NCBI RefSeq assembly: GCF_041245805.1
Contig: NZ_CP162490.1
Location: 4,565,001-4,629,000 of the forward strand
Reading direction: 5' to 3'
From: Xanthomonas sp. DAR 34887
GTDB taxonomy: Bacteria > Pseudomonadota > Gammaproteobacteria > Xanthomonadales > Xanthomonadaceae
DNA: 64,000 nt
In this document: one piece after another, positions 33,544 to 42,654 of the stretch
Layout of the letters: the number at the start of each line of letters is the position of its first letter
Numbering within the stretch: position 1 is the stretch's first letter
Program-made: the position numbers and the translations under genes
Notes under the pieces: generated by a model
What the model was told of the DNA's origin: nothing
The model's database searches: none
The model's input: the letters and a program-made list of their open reading frames with translations, nothing else

Positions 33544-36234
33544 TCAAACCCCAACCGGATTCGACTTCTCCGGATCAATCTTGTACTGCTTGATCGCCCT
33601 GGCCACATCCTTGCCGGTCATCTTCCCGTCCTTCGCCAGCGCCGCAATCGCGGCATGCGCGATGTAGTACCGGTCCACTTCGAAGAAGCGGCGCAGGTTC
33701 GCACGGGTGTCGGAGCGACCGAAGCCGTCGGTGCCCAACACGGTGTAGTGCGTCGGCACGAACGCGCGGATCTGGTCAGCGAAGGCGCGTACGTAATCCG
33801 TTGCGGCGATCACCGGACCCTGGCGGCCTTCCAGCAACTGGGTCACGTACGGCTTGCGCTGCTCGCCTTCCGGATGCAGGCGGTTCCAGCGCTCGGCGTC
33901 GAAGCCGTCGCGGCGCAGTTCGTTGAAGCTGGGGCAGGACCAGATGTCGGCGGTGACGCCGAAGTCCTTGTCCAGCAGCTCCGCCGCGGCGATGGCTTCG
34001 CGCAGGATGGTGCCCGAGCCCAGCAGCTGCACGCGCAGTTCGCCCTTCTTGGGCTTGCCGGCGTCCTGCAGCAGGTACATGCCCTTGATGATGCCGTCCT
34101 CTGCACCGGCCGGCATTTCCGGGTGGGTGTAGTTTTCGTTCATCAGGGTGATGTAGTAGTACTCGTCCACCTGCTCCTGCATCATCCGCTTCATGCCGTA
34201 CTGCATGACCACGGTGACTTCGAAGCCGAAGGTGGGGTCGTAGCTGCGCACGTTCGGGATCGACCCGGCGATGACCTGGCTGAAGCCGTCTTCGTGTTGC
34301 AGGCCTTCACCATTCAACGTAGTGCGGCCGGCGGTGCCGCCGAGCAGGAAGCCGCGGGTGCGCATGTCCGCCGCCTGCCAGGCGATGTCGCCCACGCGCT
34401 GGAAGCCGAACATGGAGTAGTAGATGTAGAACGGCAGCATCGGCACGTTGCTGACCGAGTAGCTGGTGCCGGCGGCCAGCCACGAGGAGATGGCGCCCGG
34501 CTCGCTGATGCCCTGCTGCAGCACCTGGCCGGACTGGTCCTCGCGGTAGAACATCAGCTGGTCCGCGTCCACCGGCTTGTACTTCTGGCCGAACGGGGCA
34601 TAGATGCCGATCTGGCGGAACATGCCTTCCATGCCGAAGGTGCGCGCTTCGTCGGCCACGATCGGCACGATGCGCGGGCCCAGGTCCTTGTCGCGCAGGG
34701 CGATGTTGAGGCTCTGCACGAAGGCCATGGTGGTGGAGTAGCTGCGCTCGCCGCTGGACTTGAGCAGGCGGTCGTACTTGTCCAGGCCGGGCACGGCGAA
34801 GGACTGGTCGGCCTTGCGGCGGCGCTGCGGCAGGTAGCCGCCGAGCGCGGCGCGGCGCTCCTGCAGGTACTGCACTTCCGGCGAGTCCGGGCCGGGGTGG
34901 TAGAACGGCACCTGCTCGGCGTCGGCCAGCTGCTTGTCGCTGAGCGGGATGTTGAAGCGGTCGCGGAACGCGCGCACGGCGTCGTCGTCCAGCTTCTTGG
35001 TCTGGTGGGTGGGGTTGAGCGATTCGCCCGAGGAGCCCATGCCGTAGCCCTTGACGGTCTTGGCCAGGATCACGGTGGGCATGCCCTTGGTGTTCACCGC
35101 CTGGTGGTAGGCGGCGTAGACCTTGTGCGGGTCGTGGCCGCCGCGGTTCAGGCGCCAGATGTCGTCGTCGGACAGGCCGGCGACCATGGCCGCGGTCTCC
35201 GGGTATTTGCCGAAGAAGTTGGCCCGGGTGTAGGCGCCGCCGAAGGCCTTGCAGTTCTGGTATTCGCCGTCGACGGTTTCCATCATCAGCTTGCGCAGCA
35301 CGCCGTCGGTGTCCTTGGCCAGAAGCGGATCCCAGTACCCGCCCCACAGCAGCTTGATCACGTTCCAGCCGCCGCCGCGGAACACGCCTTCCAGCTCCTG
35401 GATGATCTTGCCGTTGCCGCGCACCGGGCCGTCCAGGCGCTGCAGGTTGCAGTTCACCACGAAGATCAGGTTATCCAGGCCTTCGCGGCCGGCCAGGGCG
35501 ATGGCGCCCAGGGTTTCCGGCTCGTCGCTCTCGCCGTCGCCGATGAAGCACCACACCTTGCGGTCGGACTTCTCGATCAGGCCGCGGTGCTCCAGGTACT
35601 TCATGAACTGCGCCTGGTAGATGGCGCTGAGCGGGCCCAGGCCCATCGACACGGTGGGGGTTTGCCAGAAGTCCGGCATCAGCCACGGGTGCGGGTAGGA
35701 GGAGATGCCCTGGCCGTCCACTTCCATGCGGAAATGGTCGAGCTGGGTCTCGTTGATGCGGCCTTCGAGGAAGGCGCGGGCGTAGATGCCCGGGGCGCTG
35801 TGGCCCTGGATGTAGAGCAGGTCGCCGGGGTGCTTGTCGGACGGGGCGCGCCAGAAATGGTTGAAGCCCACGTCGTACAGGGTGGCGGCCGAGGCGAAGG
35901 AGGCGATGTGGCCGCCCAGGTCGCCGGGCTTGCGGTTGGCGCGGACCACGGTGGCCATGGCGTTCCAGCGGATGATCGAGCGGATCTTCCACTCGATGGC
36001 CGCATCGCCCGGGCTCTTGGCCTCGTTGGCGGGCGCGATGGTGTTGACGTACTCGGTGGTCGGCGAGAACGGCAGGTAGGCGCCGGAGCGGCGGGTCAGT
36101 TCGACCATGTCCTCCAGCAGCTGATGCGCGCGCTCGGGGCCTGCGACATCGATGACGGCCTTGAGCGATTCGATCCACTCCTGGGTCTCAGTGGGGTTCG
36201 GATCGTTCTGCAGCACCTCGTTCAACCAGTTCAT
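33544..36234 (-). CDS. aceE: Pyruvate dehydrogenase E1 component, homodimeric type
   Basis: Encodes 896 residues, the usual length for AceE. Start MNWLNEVLQNDPNPTETQEWIESL follows GGGAG. It carries the thiamine-diphosphate site GDGESDEPETLGAI ... NCNLQRLDGPVRGN, the SSGESLNPTHQTKKLDDD region and the transketolase-like central domain (RTFGMEGMFRQIGIYAPFGQKYKPVD). The enzyme decarboxylates pyruvate and acetylates lipoyl groups of E2, feeding acetyl-CoA to the TCA cycle. aceF/lpd are not adjacent here. Downstream stands its terminator and then the foreign island. Confidence 0.96.
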   Translation of the reverse strand: MNWLNEVLQNDPNPTETQEWIESLKAVIDVAGPERAHQLLEDMVELTRRSGAYLPFSPTTEYVNTIAPANEAKSPGDAAIEWKIRSIIRWNAMATVVRANRKPGDLGGHIASFASAATLYDVGFNHFWRAPSDKHPGDLLYIQGHSAPGIYARAFLEGRINETQLDHFRMEVDGQGISSYPHPWLMPDFWQTPTVSMGLGPLSAIYQAQFMKYLEHRGLIEKSDRKVWCFIGDGESDEPETLGAIALAGREGLDNLIFVVNCNLQRLDGPVRGNGKIIQELEGVFRGGGWNVIKLLWGGYWDPLLAKDTDGVLRKLMMETVDGEYQNCKAFGGAYTRANFFGKYPETAAMVAGLSDDDIWRLNRGGHDPHKVYAAYHQAVNTKGMPTVILAKTVKGYGMGSSGESLNPTHQTKKLDDDAVRAFRDRFNIPLSDKQLADAEQVPFYHPGPDSPEVQYLQERRAALGGYLPQRRRKADQSFAVPGLDKYDRLLKSSGERSYSTTMAFVQSLNIALRDKDLGPRIVPIVADEARTFGMEGMFRQIGIYAPFGQKYKPVDADQLMFYREDQSGQVLQQGISEPGAISSWLAAGTSYSVSNVPMLPFYIYYSMFGFQRVGDIAWQAADMRTRGFLLGGTAGRTTLNGEGLQHEDGFSQVIAGSIPNVRSYDPTFGFEVTVVMQYGMKRMMQEQVDEYYYITLMNENYTHPEMPAGAEDGIIKGMYLLQDAGKPKKGELRVQLLGSGTILREAIAAAELLDKDFGVTADIWSCPSFNELRRDGFDAERWNRLHPEGEQRKPYVTQLLEGRQGPVIAATDYVRAFADQIRAFVPTHYTVLGTDGFGRSDTRANLRRFFEVDRYYIAHAAIAALAKDGKMTGKDVARAIKQYKIDPEKSNPVGV

Positions 36235-36454
36235 AACGCTCCCGTAGGTCGCACGCACGCGCGCGATGGCATGTGTTTTCTCGAAGCCTGCAAGTGTAGC
36301 GCAACCACCCCGCGGGACCTCGTACGCCAGCGTATGGAACGGACTGTCACATTGGCCCGGGACAGCGCGCGACAATGGCTGCGCGGCGGGGCGCGGCTGC
36401 GCTTATGATCGGAGCCGACTCCCGCGGAGCGCCGCCATCGCCGCCTTCTCGCCA

Positions 36455-38413
36455 GTGCAGGATGCTCCCGCGGTCGCCTGGCGGCACAGCCTGCGCACGC
36501 GGCTGATGCTGTGGGGCAGCCTGCTCCAGGTGGCGCTGCTGGCCGGCCTGGCGGTGCTGTTCTACCTGGGCGCGCGCCAGGTGGTGGTGCGCAATGCGCG
36601 CGAAGAAGTGGCCGGGCTGGCGCAGCAGACCGCGCGCAGCCTGGATGCGACGCTGGGCTCGGTGCAGGTGAGCGGGCGCACCCTGGCCGCCGGCGCGGCC
36701 GGCGTGGGGCGCCAGCCGTTCAACCTGCGCAGCCTGTTGCAGGCCACCCTGGAGGGCGACCCGGACATCGCCGGGGCGCTGCTGTTGATCGAGCCGGGCG
36801 CGCTGAAGGGCGACGACCGCGGCTTCGCCTGGCACCTGCGTCGGATCAACGGCCGGGTGATCGAAAAGCCGTCCGAGGCGCTGGGCTACGACTACCGGAC
36901 CATGCCCTGGTACCGGCGCACGCTGGCGGCGCAGGCGCCGTGGTGGTCCGAACCGTACAGCGGCGCCTCCGCCGGCGGCGACTACCTCACCACCTACAAC
37001 CTGCCGCTGCGCCTGCCCGGCGACGGCGCGCAGGCGCGCGCGATCGGCATGGTCAGCGTGGACGTGCCGCTGAAGCGGCTGCAGGCGATCGTCGGCGAGC
37101 TGCCGGCCAATGCGGGGCTGCAGCCGATGCTGCTGTCGCCGGACGGCTTGTTCGTGCTGCATCCGGACCCGGCGCTGCGCTTCCACCGCACGCTGGAGGC
37201 GCACGTGGCGCGCGCGCGGCCGGACCTGTCGCCGCTGGCCGCGGCGGTGGCCACGCATGTACCGGTGCGCTTCACCCACACCGCGCCCGACGGCGAGCGC
37301 TACCTGACCCAGAGCGCGGCGGTCGGCGATACCGGCTGGACCTTCGCGCTGACCGTGTCCGAGCGCTACATCCTGGCCGGGCTGAACCGCATCGCGCTGT
37401 GGGTGGGGCTGGGCGGCGGCGGCGCGTTGCTGCTGTGGCTGTGGTTGCTGCACCGCTACACCGCGCGGCTGGCGCGACCGATCGAGGACCTGACCAATTC
37501 GGCCGGGCATTTCAGCCAGGGCGAGTTCGATTATCCGCTGCGGCACGTGGAGCGGCAGGACGAGGTGGGGGTGATGGCGCGCGCCTTCGATACCGCACGC
37601 GGCTCGATCAAACGGCAGCTGGCGGAGATCGCCACGCTGGCGCAGGCGCGGCAGCGGATGCAAAGCGAGCTGTCGATCGCGCGCGACATCCAGCGCGCGA
37701 TGCTGCCGGACGGGCGCACCTTCGACAGCGCGCACAAGCATCTGGAGACCTACGCGCTGCTGGAGCCGGCGACGATGGTGGGCGGGGATTTCTACCAGTT
37801 CTTCGAGACCGAGCCGGGCCTGCTGTGGTTCGTGGTCGGCGACGTATCCGACAAGGGCGTGCCGGCGGCGCTGTTCATGGCGCGGGCGATGACGGTGCTG
37901 GAGGTGGCCGCGCGCCGCCACAACCGGCCCGACGCGATCCTGATCGCGGCGTCCAAGCGCATGGTCGAAGGCAACGACACCTGCATGTTCGCCACCGTGC
38001 TGTGCGGCCTGATCGACGTGCATAGCGGCGACTACTGGCTGTCCAGCGCCGGCCACGAGCCGCCGGTGCTGCTCGGCGCCGACGGCCATGCGCAGTTGCT
38101 GGCGGTGGAATCCGGGCCGCCGCTGGGGATCGAGCCGCAGACGCGCTACCCGGTGGTGCGCGGGCGCCTGGCCGCCGGCGCCACGCTGCTGAGCTATACC
38201 GACGGCATCAGCGAGGCGATGGACGCGCAGGAACAGGCCTACGGCACCGAGCGCTTGCTGGCCGCATTGCAGCCCGGCATCGATGCGCAGGCGCAGTGCG
38301 CGCGGGTGCTGGCCGACGTGCACGCGTTCACCGCGGCCGCACCGCAGTCCGACGACATTACGCTGCTGGCGATCCGCTTGCGCCAGGACCCGACGCGGGA
38401 GGGAAGCCCATGA
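36455..38413 (+). CDS. Membrane sensor with HAMP and SpoIIE-type PP2C phosphatase (RsbU-like)
   Basis: From a proposed GTG at 36455 the protein has 652 residues; the frame is open to 36266, so the start is uncertain. A first TM helix (LWGSLLQVALLAGLAVLFYLG) is followed by a periplasmic dCache-like sensor (about 45-300), a second TM helix (LWVGLGGGGALLLWLWLL), HAMP (RLARPIEDLTNSAGHFSQGEF) and a PP2C phosphatase domain (VGGDFYQFF, VGDVSDKGVPAALFMA, YTDGISEAM, SDDITLLAIR). It should dephosphorylate the STAS protein at 38847 in response to a periplasmic signal. Its stop overlaps the next start (ATGA). Confidence 0.85.
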   Translation: MQDAPAVAWRHSLRTRLMLWGSLLQVALLAGLAVLFYLGARQVVVRNAREEVAGLAQQTARSLDATLGSVQVSGRTLAAGAAGVGRQPFNLRSLLQATLEGDPDIAGALLLIEPGALKGDDRGFAWHLRRINGRVIEKPSEALGYDYRTMPWYRRTLAAQAPWWSEPYSGASAGGDYLTTYNLPLRLPGDGAQARAIGMVSVDVPLKRLQAIVGELPANAGLQPMLLSPDGLFVLHPDPALRFHRTLEAHVARARPDLSPLAAAVATHVPVRFTHTAPDGERYLTQSAAVGDTGWTFALTVSERYILAGLNRIALWVGLGGGGALLLWLWLLHRYTARLARPIEDLTNSAGHFSQGEFDYPLRHVERQDEVGVMARAFDTARGSIKRQLAEIATLAQARQRMQSELSIARDIQRAMLPDGRTFDSAHKHLETYALLEPATMVGGDFYQFFETEPGLLWFVVGDVSDKGVPAALFMARAMTVLEVAARRHNRPDAILIAASKRMVEGNDTCMFATVLCGLIDVHSGDYWLSSAGHEPPVLLGADGHAQLLAVESGPPLGIEPQTRYPVVRGRLAAGATLLSYTDGISEAMDAQEQAYGTERLLAALQPGIDAQAQCARVLADVHAFTAAAPQSDDITLLAIRLRQDPTREGSP

Positions 38414-38850
38414 AACTACGGCTACAGATGGTGCCGGCGCTGGACGCGCTGGCGCAGCTCAGCGACACGCTGGAGGCCGCGCTGCTGCGCCACGGCGTGG
38501 TCCTGGACCATGTGCACCGGGCGCGGCTGATCGTGGAGGAACTGGCCTGCAACACGCTCGAGCACGGCCACCTGAGCAGCGAACAGCCGCCGGTGGAAGT
38601 GATGCTGCAGGTGGATACCGGCGCGCTGGTGCTGGAATTCCACGACAGCGGCCCGGCCTTCGACCTGCGCGCGGCGCCGGCGCCGGACCTGGACGCGGAC
38701 ATCGCGCAGCGCCCGATCGGCGGCCTGGGCCTGCACCTGGTGCGGCAGCTCGCCGACCACATCGACTACCGCCACGACGCCGGCCGCAACGTCGTGCGCA
38801 TCACCTTGCTGCACCCCTTCGACCCCGCCCCCCAGGAGTTCCCCGCATGA
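38410..38850 (+). CDS. Anti-sigma-factor-type serine kinase (RsbW-like)
   Basis: Encodes 146 residues. HATPase fold with N-box EELACNTLEHGH, G1 box FHDSGPAFD and G2 box GGLGLHLVRQLAD. It overlaps the previous gene by 4 bp (ATGA) and the next gene by 4 bp. In partner switching, such kinases phosphorylate the STAS antagonist and sequester a sigma factor or other target. The target is not encoded nearby. Confidence 0.85.
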   Translation: MKLRLQMVPALDALAQLSDTLEAALLRHGVVLDHVHRARLIVEELACNTLEHGHLSSEQPPVEVMLQVDTGALVLEFHDSGPAFDLRAAPAPDLDADIAQRPIGGLGLHLVRQLADHIDYRHDAGRNVVRITLLHPFDPAPQEFPA

Positions 38851-39239
38851 CCACGTTGAGCCTGCAGATCGACCCCGCGCAGGACAAGCGCCAACGCATC
38901 ACCCTCAGCGGACGCCTGGACACGCACACCTACCAGGCGCTGGACGAGGCGCTGGCGCCGCTGCTGGCCACGCACATCACCACCCTGGTGCTGGATCTGT
39001 CGCACCTGGACTACATCAGCAGCGCCGGCATTCGCTCGATCTTCAAGGCGCGCAAAGTGCTGGCCACGCGCGAGGGCCGCGTGCTGGTGGTCAACCCGCA
39101 ACCGCAGATCCGCAAGGTGTTCGATGTGGTCAAGGCGGTGCCGTTGAACGAGATCTTCACCTCGGTGCAGGAGCTGGACGACTACCTGGACGAGATGCAG
39201 CGGCGGGTGCTGGAGGAAGGCGACGGCGCGGGGTCTTGA
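38847..39239 (+). CDS. STAS-domain anti-sigma factor antagonist (RsbV-like)
   Basis: Encodes 130 residues of STAS fold: ITLSGRLDTHTYQALDEALAPLL, then VLDLSHLDYISSAGIRSIFKARK, where a Ser in SSAGIRS is the usual phosphorylation site. ATGA overlap with the kinase gene. Together the three genes form a complete phosphatase-kinase-antagonist switch. A slightly longer acidic C-terminus (DYLDEMQRRVLEEGDG) is present. Confidence 0.88.
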   Translation: MTTLSLQIDPAQDKRQRITLSGRLDTHTYQALDEALAPLLATHITTLVLDLSHLDYISSAGIRSIFKARKVLATREGRVLVVNPQPQIRKVFDVVKAVPLNEIFTSVQELDDYLDEMQRRVLEEGDGAGS

Positions 39240-39289
39240 GTTGGGTTGTGTATTCGGCGGCTGAAGCCACTCCTGCAACCCAGCCTGCT

Positions 39290-39795
39290 GGCTGCACTGT
39301 AGGAGCGGCTTCAGCCGCGACAGGCAGCCACCGAAGCCGACTTACCGACCGACCGCGCGTCGCGACTGAAGTCGCTCCCACAAGGGCGTGCCGATGACCG
39401 ACGCGATTGCACTGTGGGAGGGACTTCAGTCCCGACGGCGCCCGAAGCCCGGCGGTTGAAACCGCTTCTACAAAAATCGCGCAACCCTCTCGCTGGCTGC
39501 ACTGTAGGAGGGGCTTCAGCCCCGACAGGCAGTATCCGAAGCCCACTGACCGACCCCCCACGCGTCGCGACTGAAGTCGCTCCCACTAGGGCGTGCCGAT
39601 GACCGACGCGATTGCACTGTGGGAGGGACTTCAGTCCCGACGGCACCCGAAGCTCGAACGCCGAACGACCCCATTTGTCGCGGTTGAAACCGCTCCTACA
39701 AAAAGCACGCAACCATCCCACCGGCTGCACTGTAGGAGCGGCTTCAGCCGCGACAGGCAGCCACCGAAGCCAACTTACCGACCGACCGCGCGTCG
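39290..39795. repeat. Cluster of REP-like palindromes in degenerate tandem repeats
   Basis: A unit starting CTGCACTGTAGGAGCGGCTT recurs at about 39292, 39497 and 39725. Each carries alternating palindromes with different but self-matching stems: GCGGCTTCAGCCGC, GGGACTTCAGTCCC, GGGGCTTCAGCCCC and GCGACTGAAGTCGC. No gene lies in 39240-40278; the rest is the composite repeat next door and the promoter region of the PadR gene. Confidence 0.75.
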
Positions 39796-40139
39796 AGACT
39801 TCAGGGCACCTCCAACACCCGCCAAAAGCATATCGATGCACGTGCGAGTCGCAGATGCGTCCAGCCGCAGATGCCTGCATCGAGGCGTTCGAGGCGCTCT
39901 GAAATGGCAAAGGCGCATTGGCGATTTGAACTCGGTGGCGTTGTGGCCGCGTTTCCCGTCGATGCCTTGGCATCATGGCCGCTTCGTTCTTCTGTCGCGG
40001 CTGAAGCCGCTCCTACACCATGCGCGCCGTGCTCCTGTAGGAGCGGCTTCAGCCGCGACAGAAGAACAACACGCCATCGACACACGCAGCGTGCAGCTTC
40101 CGGACTGAAGTGATTTTAGAGGTGCCCTGAAGTCGCGAC
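39795..40139. repeat. MITE-like composite repeat, copy B (most complete)
   Basis: 345 bp with ends GACTTCAGGGCACCTCC and GGTGCCCTGAAGTC that are reverse complements. The internal facing REP pair lies at about 39995-40060. It shares the landmarks seen in copies A, C and D, such as GGCCGCGTTT and GCAGCGTGCAGCTTC. Confidence 0.75.
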
Positions 40140-40237
40140 GCGACCTACCCAGAGCCCCCTCGCAACACGCCGCGCCGCTGAACCATCCCCCACCCCCACC
40201 CACACAAGCCCAACCAACAACCTTGCCCATCACCCAA

Positions 40238-40272
40238 ATTAGATATATCTTTTCGCAACAATTAGACATATC
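40238..40272 (+). promoter_or_regulatory. Direct repeat ATTAGAYATATC, putative PadR operator
   Basis: ATTAGATATATC at 40238-40249 and ATTAGACATATC at 40261-40272, spaced 23 bp, end 7 bp before the padR ATG. AT-rich sites of this sort are typical PadR targets, so autoregulation is likely. Inferred from position. Confidence 0.5.
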
Positions 40273-40278
40273 GAAACG

Positions 40279-40839
40279 ATGCCCCGCCCGACCGACCCCA
40301 GCCACCGCCGCCCGCACCGCCTGTTCGACGAGGACAGCGCCGGCCGCGGCCCGCACGGCCGCGGCGGCGGACGCGGCAGCCGCCCGCTCGGCCATGGCGA
40401 CCTGCGCTTGCTGCTGCTGGCGATGATCGAAACCCAGCCGCGCCACGGCTACGAGCTGATCCGCGCGGTCGCCGATCTGTTCCATGGGCTGTACACGCCC
40501 AGCGCCGGCACCGTCTATCCCACCCTGGCGCAACTGGAAGCGCAGGGCCTGGTGCAGGCCGACGCCGGTGCCGCACGCAAGCGCTACGCGATCACCGCCG
40601 ACGGTGTGGCCTTCGTGCAGGCGCAGCGCGCGCAGCTGGACGCGGCGGTGGAACGCACCCATCACAGTGCCCGCGCGCTGGTCCGCGCGAATGTGCCGGC
40701 CCCGGTGCGCGAGGCGATGCGCCGGATCAAACACGGCCTGCTGGCCCGACACGGCCGCTGGACCGAGGCGGAGATCGAACGCGTCGCGCACTTGCTGGCG
40801 CAGGCCGCCGACGGCATGGAACGCGACGGCGATGGCTGA
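40279..40839 (+). CDS. PadR family transcriptional regulator (YqjI-like)
   Basis: Encodes 186 residues. A His/Arg/Gly-rich N-terminus (HRRPHRLFDEDSAGRGPHGRGGGRG) precedes the winged helix (LLLLAMIETQPRHGYELIRAVADLF ... GTVYPTLAQLEAQGLV) and a C-terminal dimer helix. The layout matches YqjI, a metal-responsive repressor of the neighbouring siderophore-interacting reductase gene yqjH in E. coli; the same partner follows here at 40923. The N-terminus has fewer His than E. coli YqjI, so metal binding is uncertain. Confidence 0.82.
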   Translation: MPRPTDPSHRRPHRLFDEDSAGRGPHGRGGGRGSRPLGHGDLRLLLLAMIETQPRHGYELIRAVADLFHGLYTPSAGTVYPTLAQLEAQGLVQADAGAARKRYAITADGVAFVQAQRAQLDAAVERTHHSARALVRANVPAPVREAMRRIKHGLLARHGRWTEAEIERVAHLLAQAADGMERDGDG

Positions 40840-40922
40840 GCGCTGCCCATGCGCCTTTGCCACAACACCATCCTCTCCGCTGGCGCAACGCGCCGCCCTC
40901 ATTTCCCCAAGGACTTTTCCGC

Positions 40923-41714
40923 ATGAACACCCATGAACACCGTCTGCTGCGCCATCCGCTGCGGATCCGCCACCTGCAGGTCGTGCGCACCCAACCGCTG
41001 ACCCCGCACATGCGCCGCATCGTGGTCGGCGGCGCGGAGCTGGACGGCTTCGTCAGCGCCAGGCCCGACGACCACGTCAAACTGTTCTTCCCCAACGCCG
41101 ATGGCGTCTTCGTGTTGCCGACGATGACCGACAACGGCCCGGTCTACCCGGCCGACGCCGCACCCTCGCCCGCGCGCGACTACACCCCGCGCCATTACGA
41201 CGCGGCGGCGCAGGAACTGACCCTGGATTTCGTGCTGCACGGCGACGGCCCGGCCTGCCGCTGGGCGGCGCAGGCCAACCCGGGCGACACGCTGGTGGTC
41301 GGCGGCCCGCGCGGCTCGTTCGTGGCTGCAGACGACTACGCCACCTACGTGCTGATCGGCGACGAGACCGCGCTGCCGGCGATCGGCCGCTGGCTGGAGG
41401 CATTGCCGGCCGGCGCGCAGGTGGAGGCCTTGATCGAGATCCCCGGCTTCGCCGACCGGCAGACATTGCCGTCGCGCGCGCAGGTGCGCATCACCTGGCT
41501 GGAACGCAACGGCGTGCCCGTGCTCGGCAGCCAGTTGCTGGAGGACGCGCTGCGCGATTTCGAAGTGCCGGATGGCGATGCGTTCTACTGGATCGCTTGC
41601 GAATCGGCGCGCGCGCGGATGATGCGCAAGTTCGTGGAAGGCCGGCTCAATGTGCCGAAGGAGTGGATCCGCGCGACGGGATATTGGAAGTCCGGGCGCG
41701 AGGAGGAGGCTTAG
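40923..41714 (+). CDS. Siderophore-interacting protein, ferric-siderophore reductase-like (YqjH-like)
   Basis: Encodes 263 residues. FAD-binding barrel: MRRIVVGGAELDGFVSARPDDHVKLFFP, then RDYTPRHYDAAAQELTLDFVLHGDGPACRWAAQANPGDTLVVGGPRGSF, the family's flavin motif; then the NAD(P)H domain (YVLIGDETALPAIGRWLEALP) and YWKSGREEE at the end. The enzyme releases iron from ferric siderophores by reduction in the cytoplasm. 83 bp behind the PadR gene, probably cotranscribed and repressed by it. Confidence 0.88.
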   Translation: MNTHEHRLLRHPLRIRHLQVVRTQPLTPHMRRIVVGGAELDGFVSARPDDHVKLFFPNADGVFVLPTMTDNGPVYPADAAPSPARDYTPRHYDAAAQELTLDFVLHGDGPACRWAAQANPGDTLVVGGPRGSFVAADDYATYVLIGDETALPAIGRWLEALPAGAQVEALIEIPGFADRQTLPSRAQVRITWLERNGVPVLGSQLLEDALRDFEVPDGDAFYWIACESARARMMRKFVEGRLNVPKEWIRATGYWKSGREEEA

Positions 41715-41786
41715 GCTGCGGGCGTGCTGGCTTGGCGCTCAAGCGGTCGCGTCGGAGGTTTTTTGCCGACGTCGGCGGTAGCTAAT

Positions 41787-42490
41787 GTAGGAGCGGCTTC
41801 AGCCGCGACACTTCACTTGGTTCGAGCGATCCGGCCGCTTCATTCTCCTGTCGCGGCTGAAGCCGCTCCTACACGAGCGCATGGCGATGCGGACACCATG
41901 GATCTCGCGTCGGGACTGAAGTCCCTCCCACAAAAAGCGTGCTTCCCTTGCGGGCTCCTTGTAGGAGCGGCTTCAGCCGCGACACTTCACTTGGTTCGAG
42001 CGATCCCGCCGCTTCATTCTCCTGTCGCGGCTGAAGCCGCTCCTACACAAGCGCATGGCGATGCGGACACCATGGATCTCGCGTCGGGACTGAAGTCCCT
42101 CCCACAAAAAGCGTGCTTCCTTGCGGGCTCCTTGTAGGAGCGGCTTCAGCCGCGACACTTCACTTGGTTCGAGCGATCCAGCCGCTTCATTCTCCTGTCG
42201 CGGCTGAAGCCGCTCCTACACAAGCGCTTGGCGATGTGGGGGCCATGGGGTCTCGCGTTGGGATTGAAGTCCCTCCCACAAAGCATGCTTCCCTTGCGGG
42301 CTCCTTGTAGGAGCGGCTTCAGCCGCGACACTTCACTTGGTTCGAGCGATCCGGCCGCTTCATTCTCCTGTCGCGGCTGAAGCCGCTCCTACATGAGCGC
42401 TTGGAGATGCCGGCACTATGCGTCATGCGGTGGGACTGAATCCCTCGCGCAAAACGCATCGCCCCTTGTGGGAGGGACTTCAGTCCCGAC
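41787..42490. repeat. Tandem array of ~173-bp units containing REP palindromes
   Basis: Units begin GTAGGAGCGGCTTCAGCC at 41787, 41961, 42134 and 42307 (spacing 174, 173, 173). Each holds a facing palindrome pair (GCGGCTTCAGCCGC twice in opposite sense) and a third palindrome of another stem type (GGGACTGAAGTCCC). The last unit is diverged. No gene is seen in 41715-42654; the remainder holds the YceI terminator. The uniform spacing points to unequal crossing-over. Confidence 0.85.
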
Positions 42491-42574
42491 TGCAAGCAGC
42501 TGAACACTCGCGGCTGCGCGGCATCGCGACCATGCCAGCGGCGCCGACCTGCCGCGCGACGACGACACAAACGA

Positions 42575-42600
42575 AAACGCCCGCCGAATGGCGGGCGTTT
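42575..42600 (-). terminator. Terminator of the YceI gene
   Basis: Stem AAACGCCCGCC/GGCGGGCGTTT with a 4-base loop. On the minus strand it is followed by a T-rich run. A second GC hairpin (GGCGGCCC/GGGCCGCC) lies at about 42611-42635. Confidence 0.75.
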
Positions 42601-42654
42601 CCCTCGACAGCGGCGGCCCCTTTCGGGCCGCCGCCTCCACCGCAGAGCGCAGGC

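Noticed and set aside
33360..33608. N-terminal extension of the methyltransferase
   Set aside because: It would cross the aceE terminator and aceE stop; MKFTSLFCGAGG is the normal family start.
33304..36408. A 1,034-codon open frame on the plus strand opposite aceE
   Set aside because: It is the antisense shadow of a high-GC conserved gene; composition is low-complexity His/Val/Ala and aceE on the other strand is unambiguous.
41787..42490. CRISPR-like regular repeats
   Set aside because: The period is 173 bp and whole units repeat, including the intervening sequence; there are no unique spacers and no cas genes.
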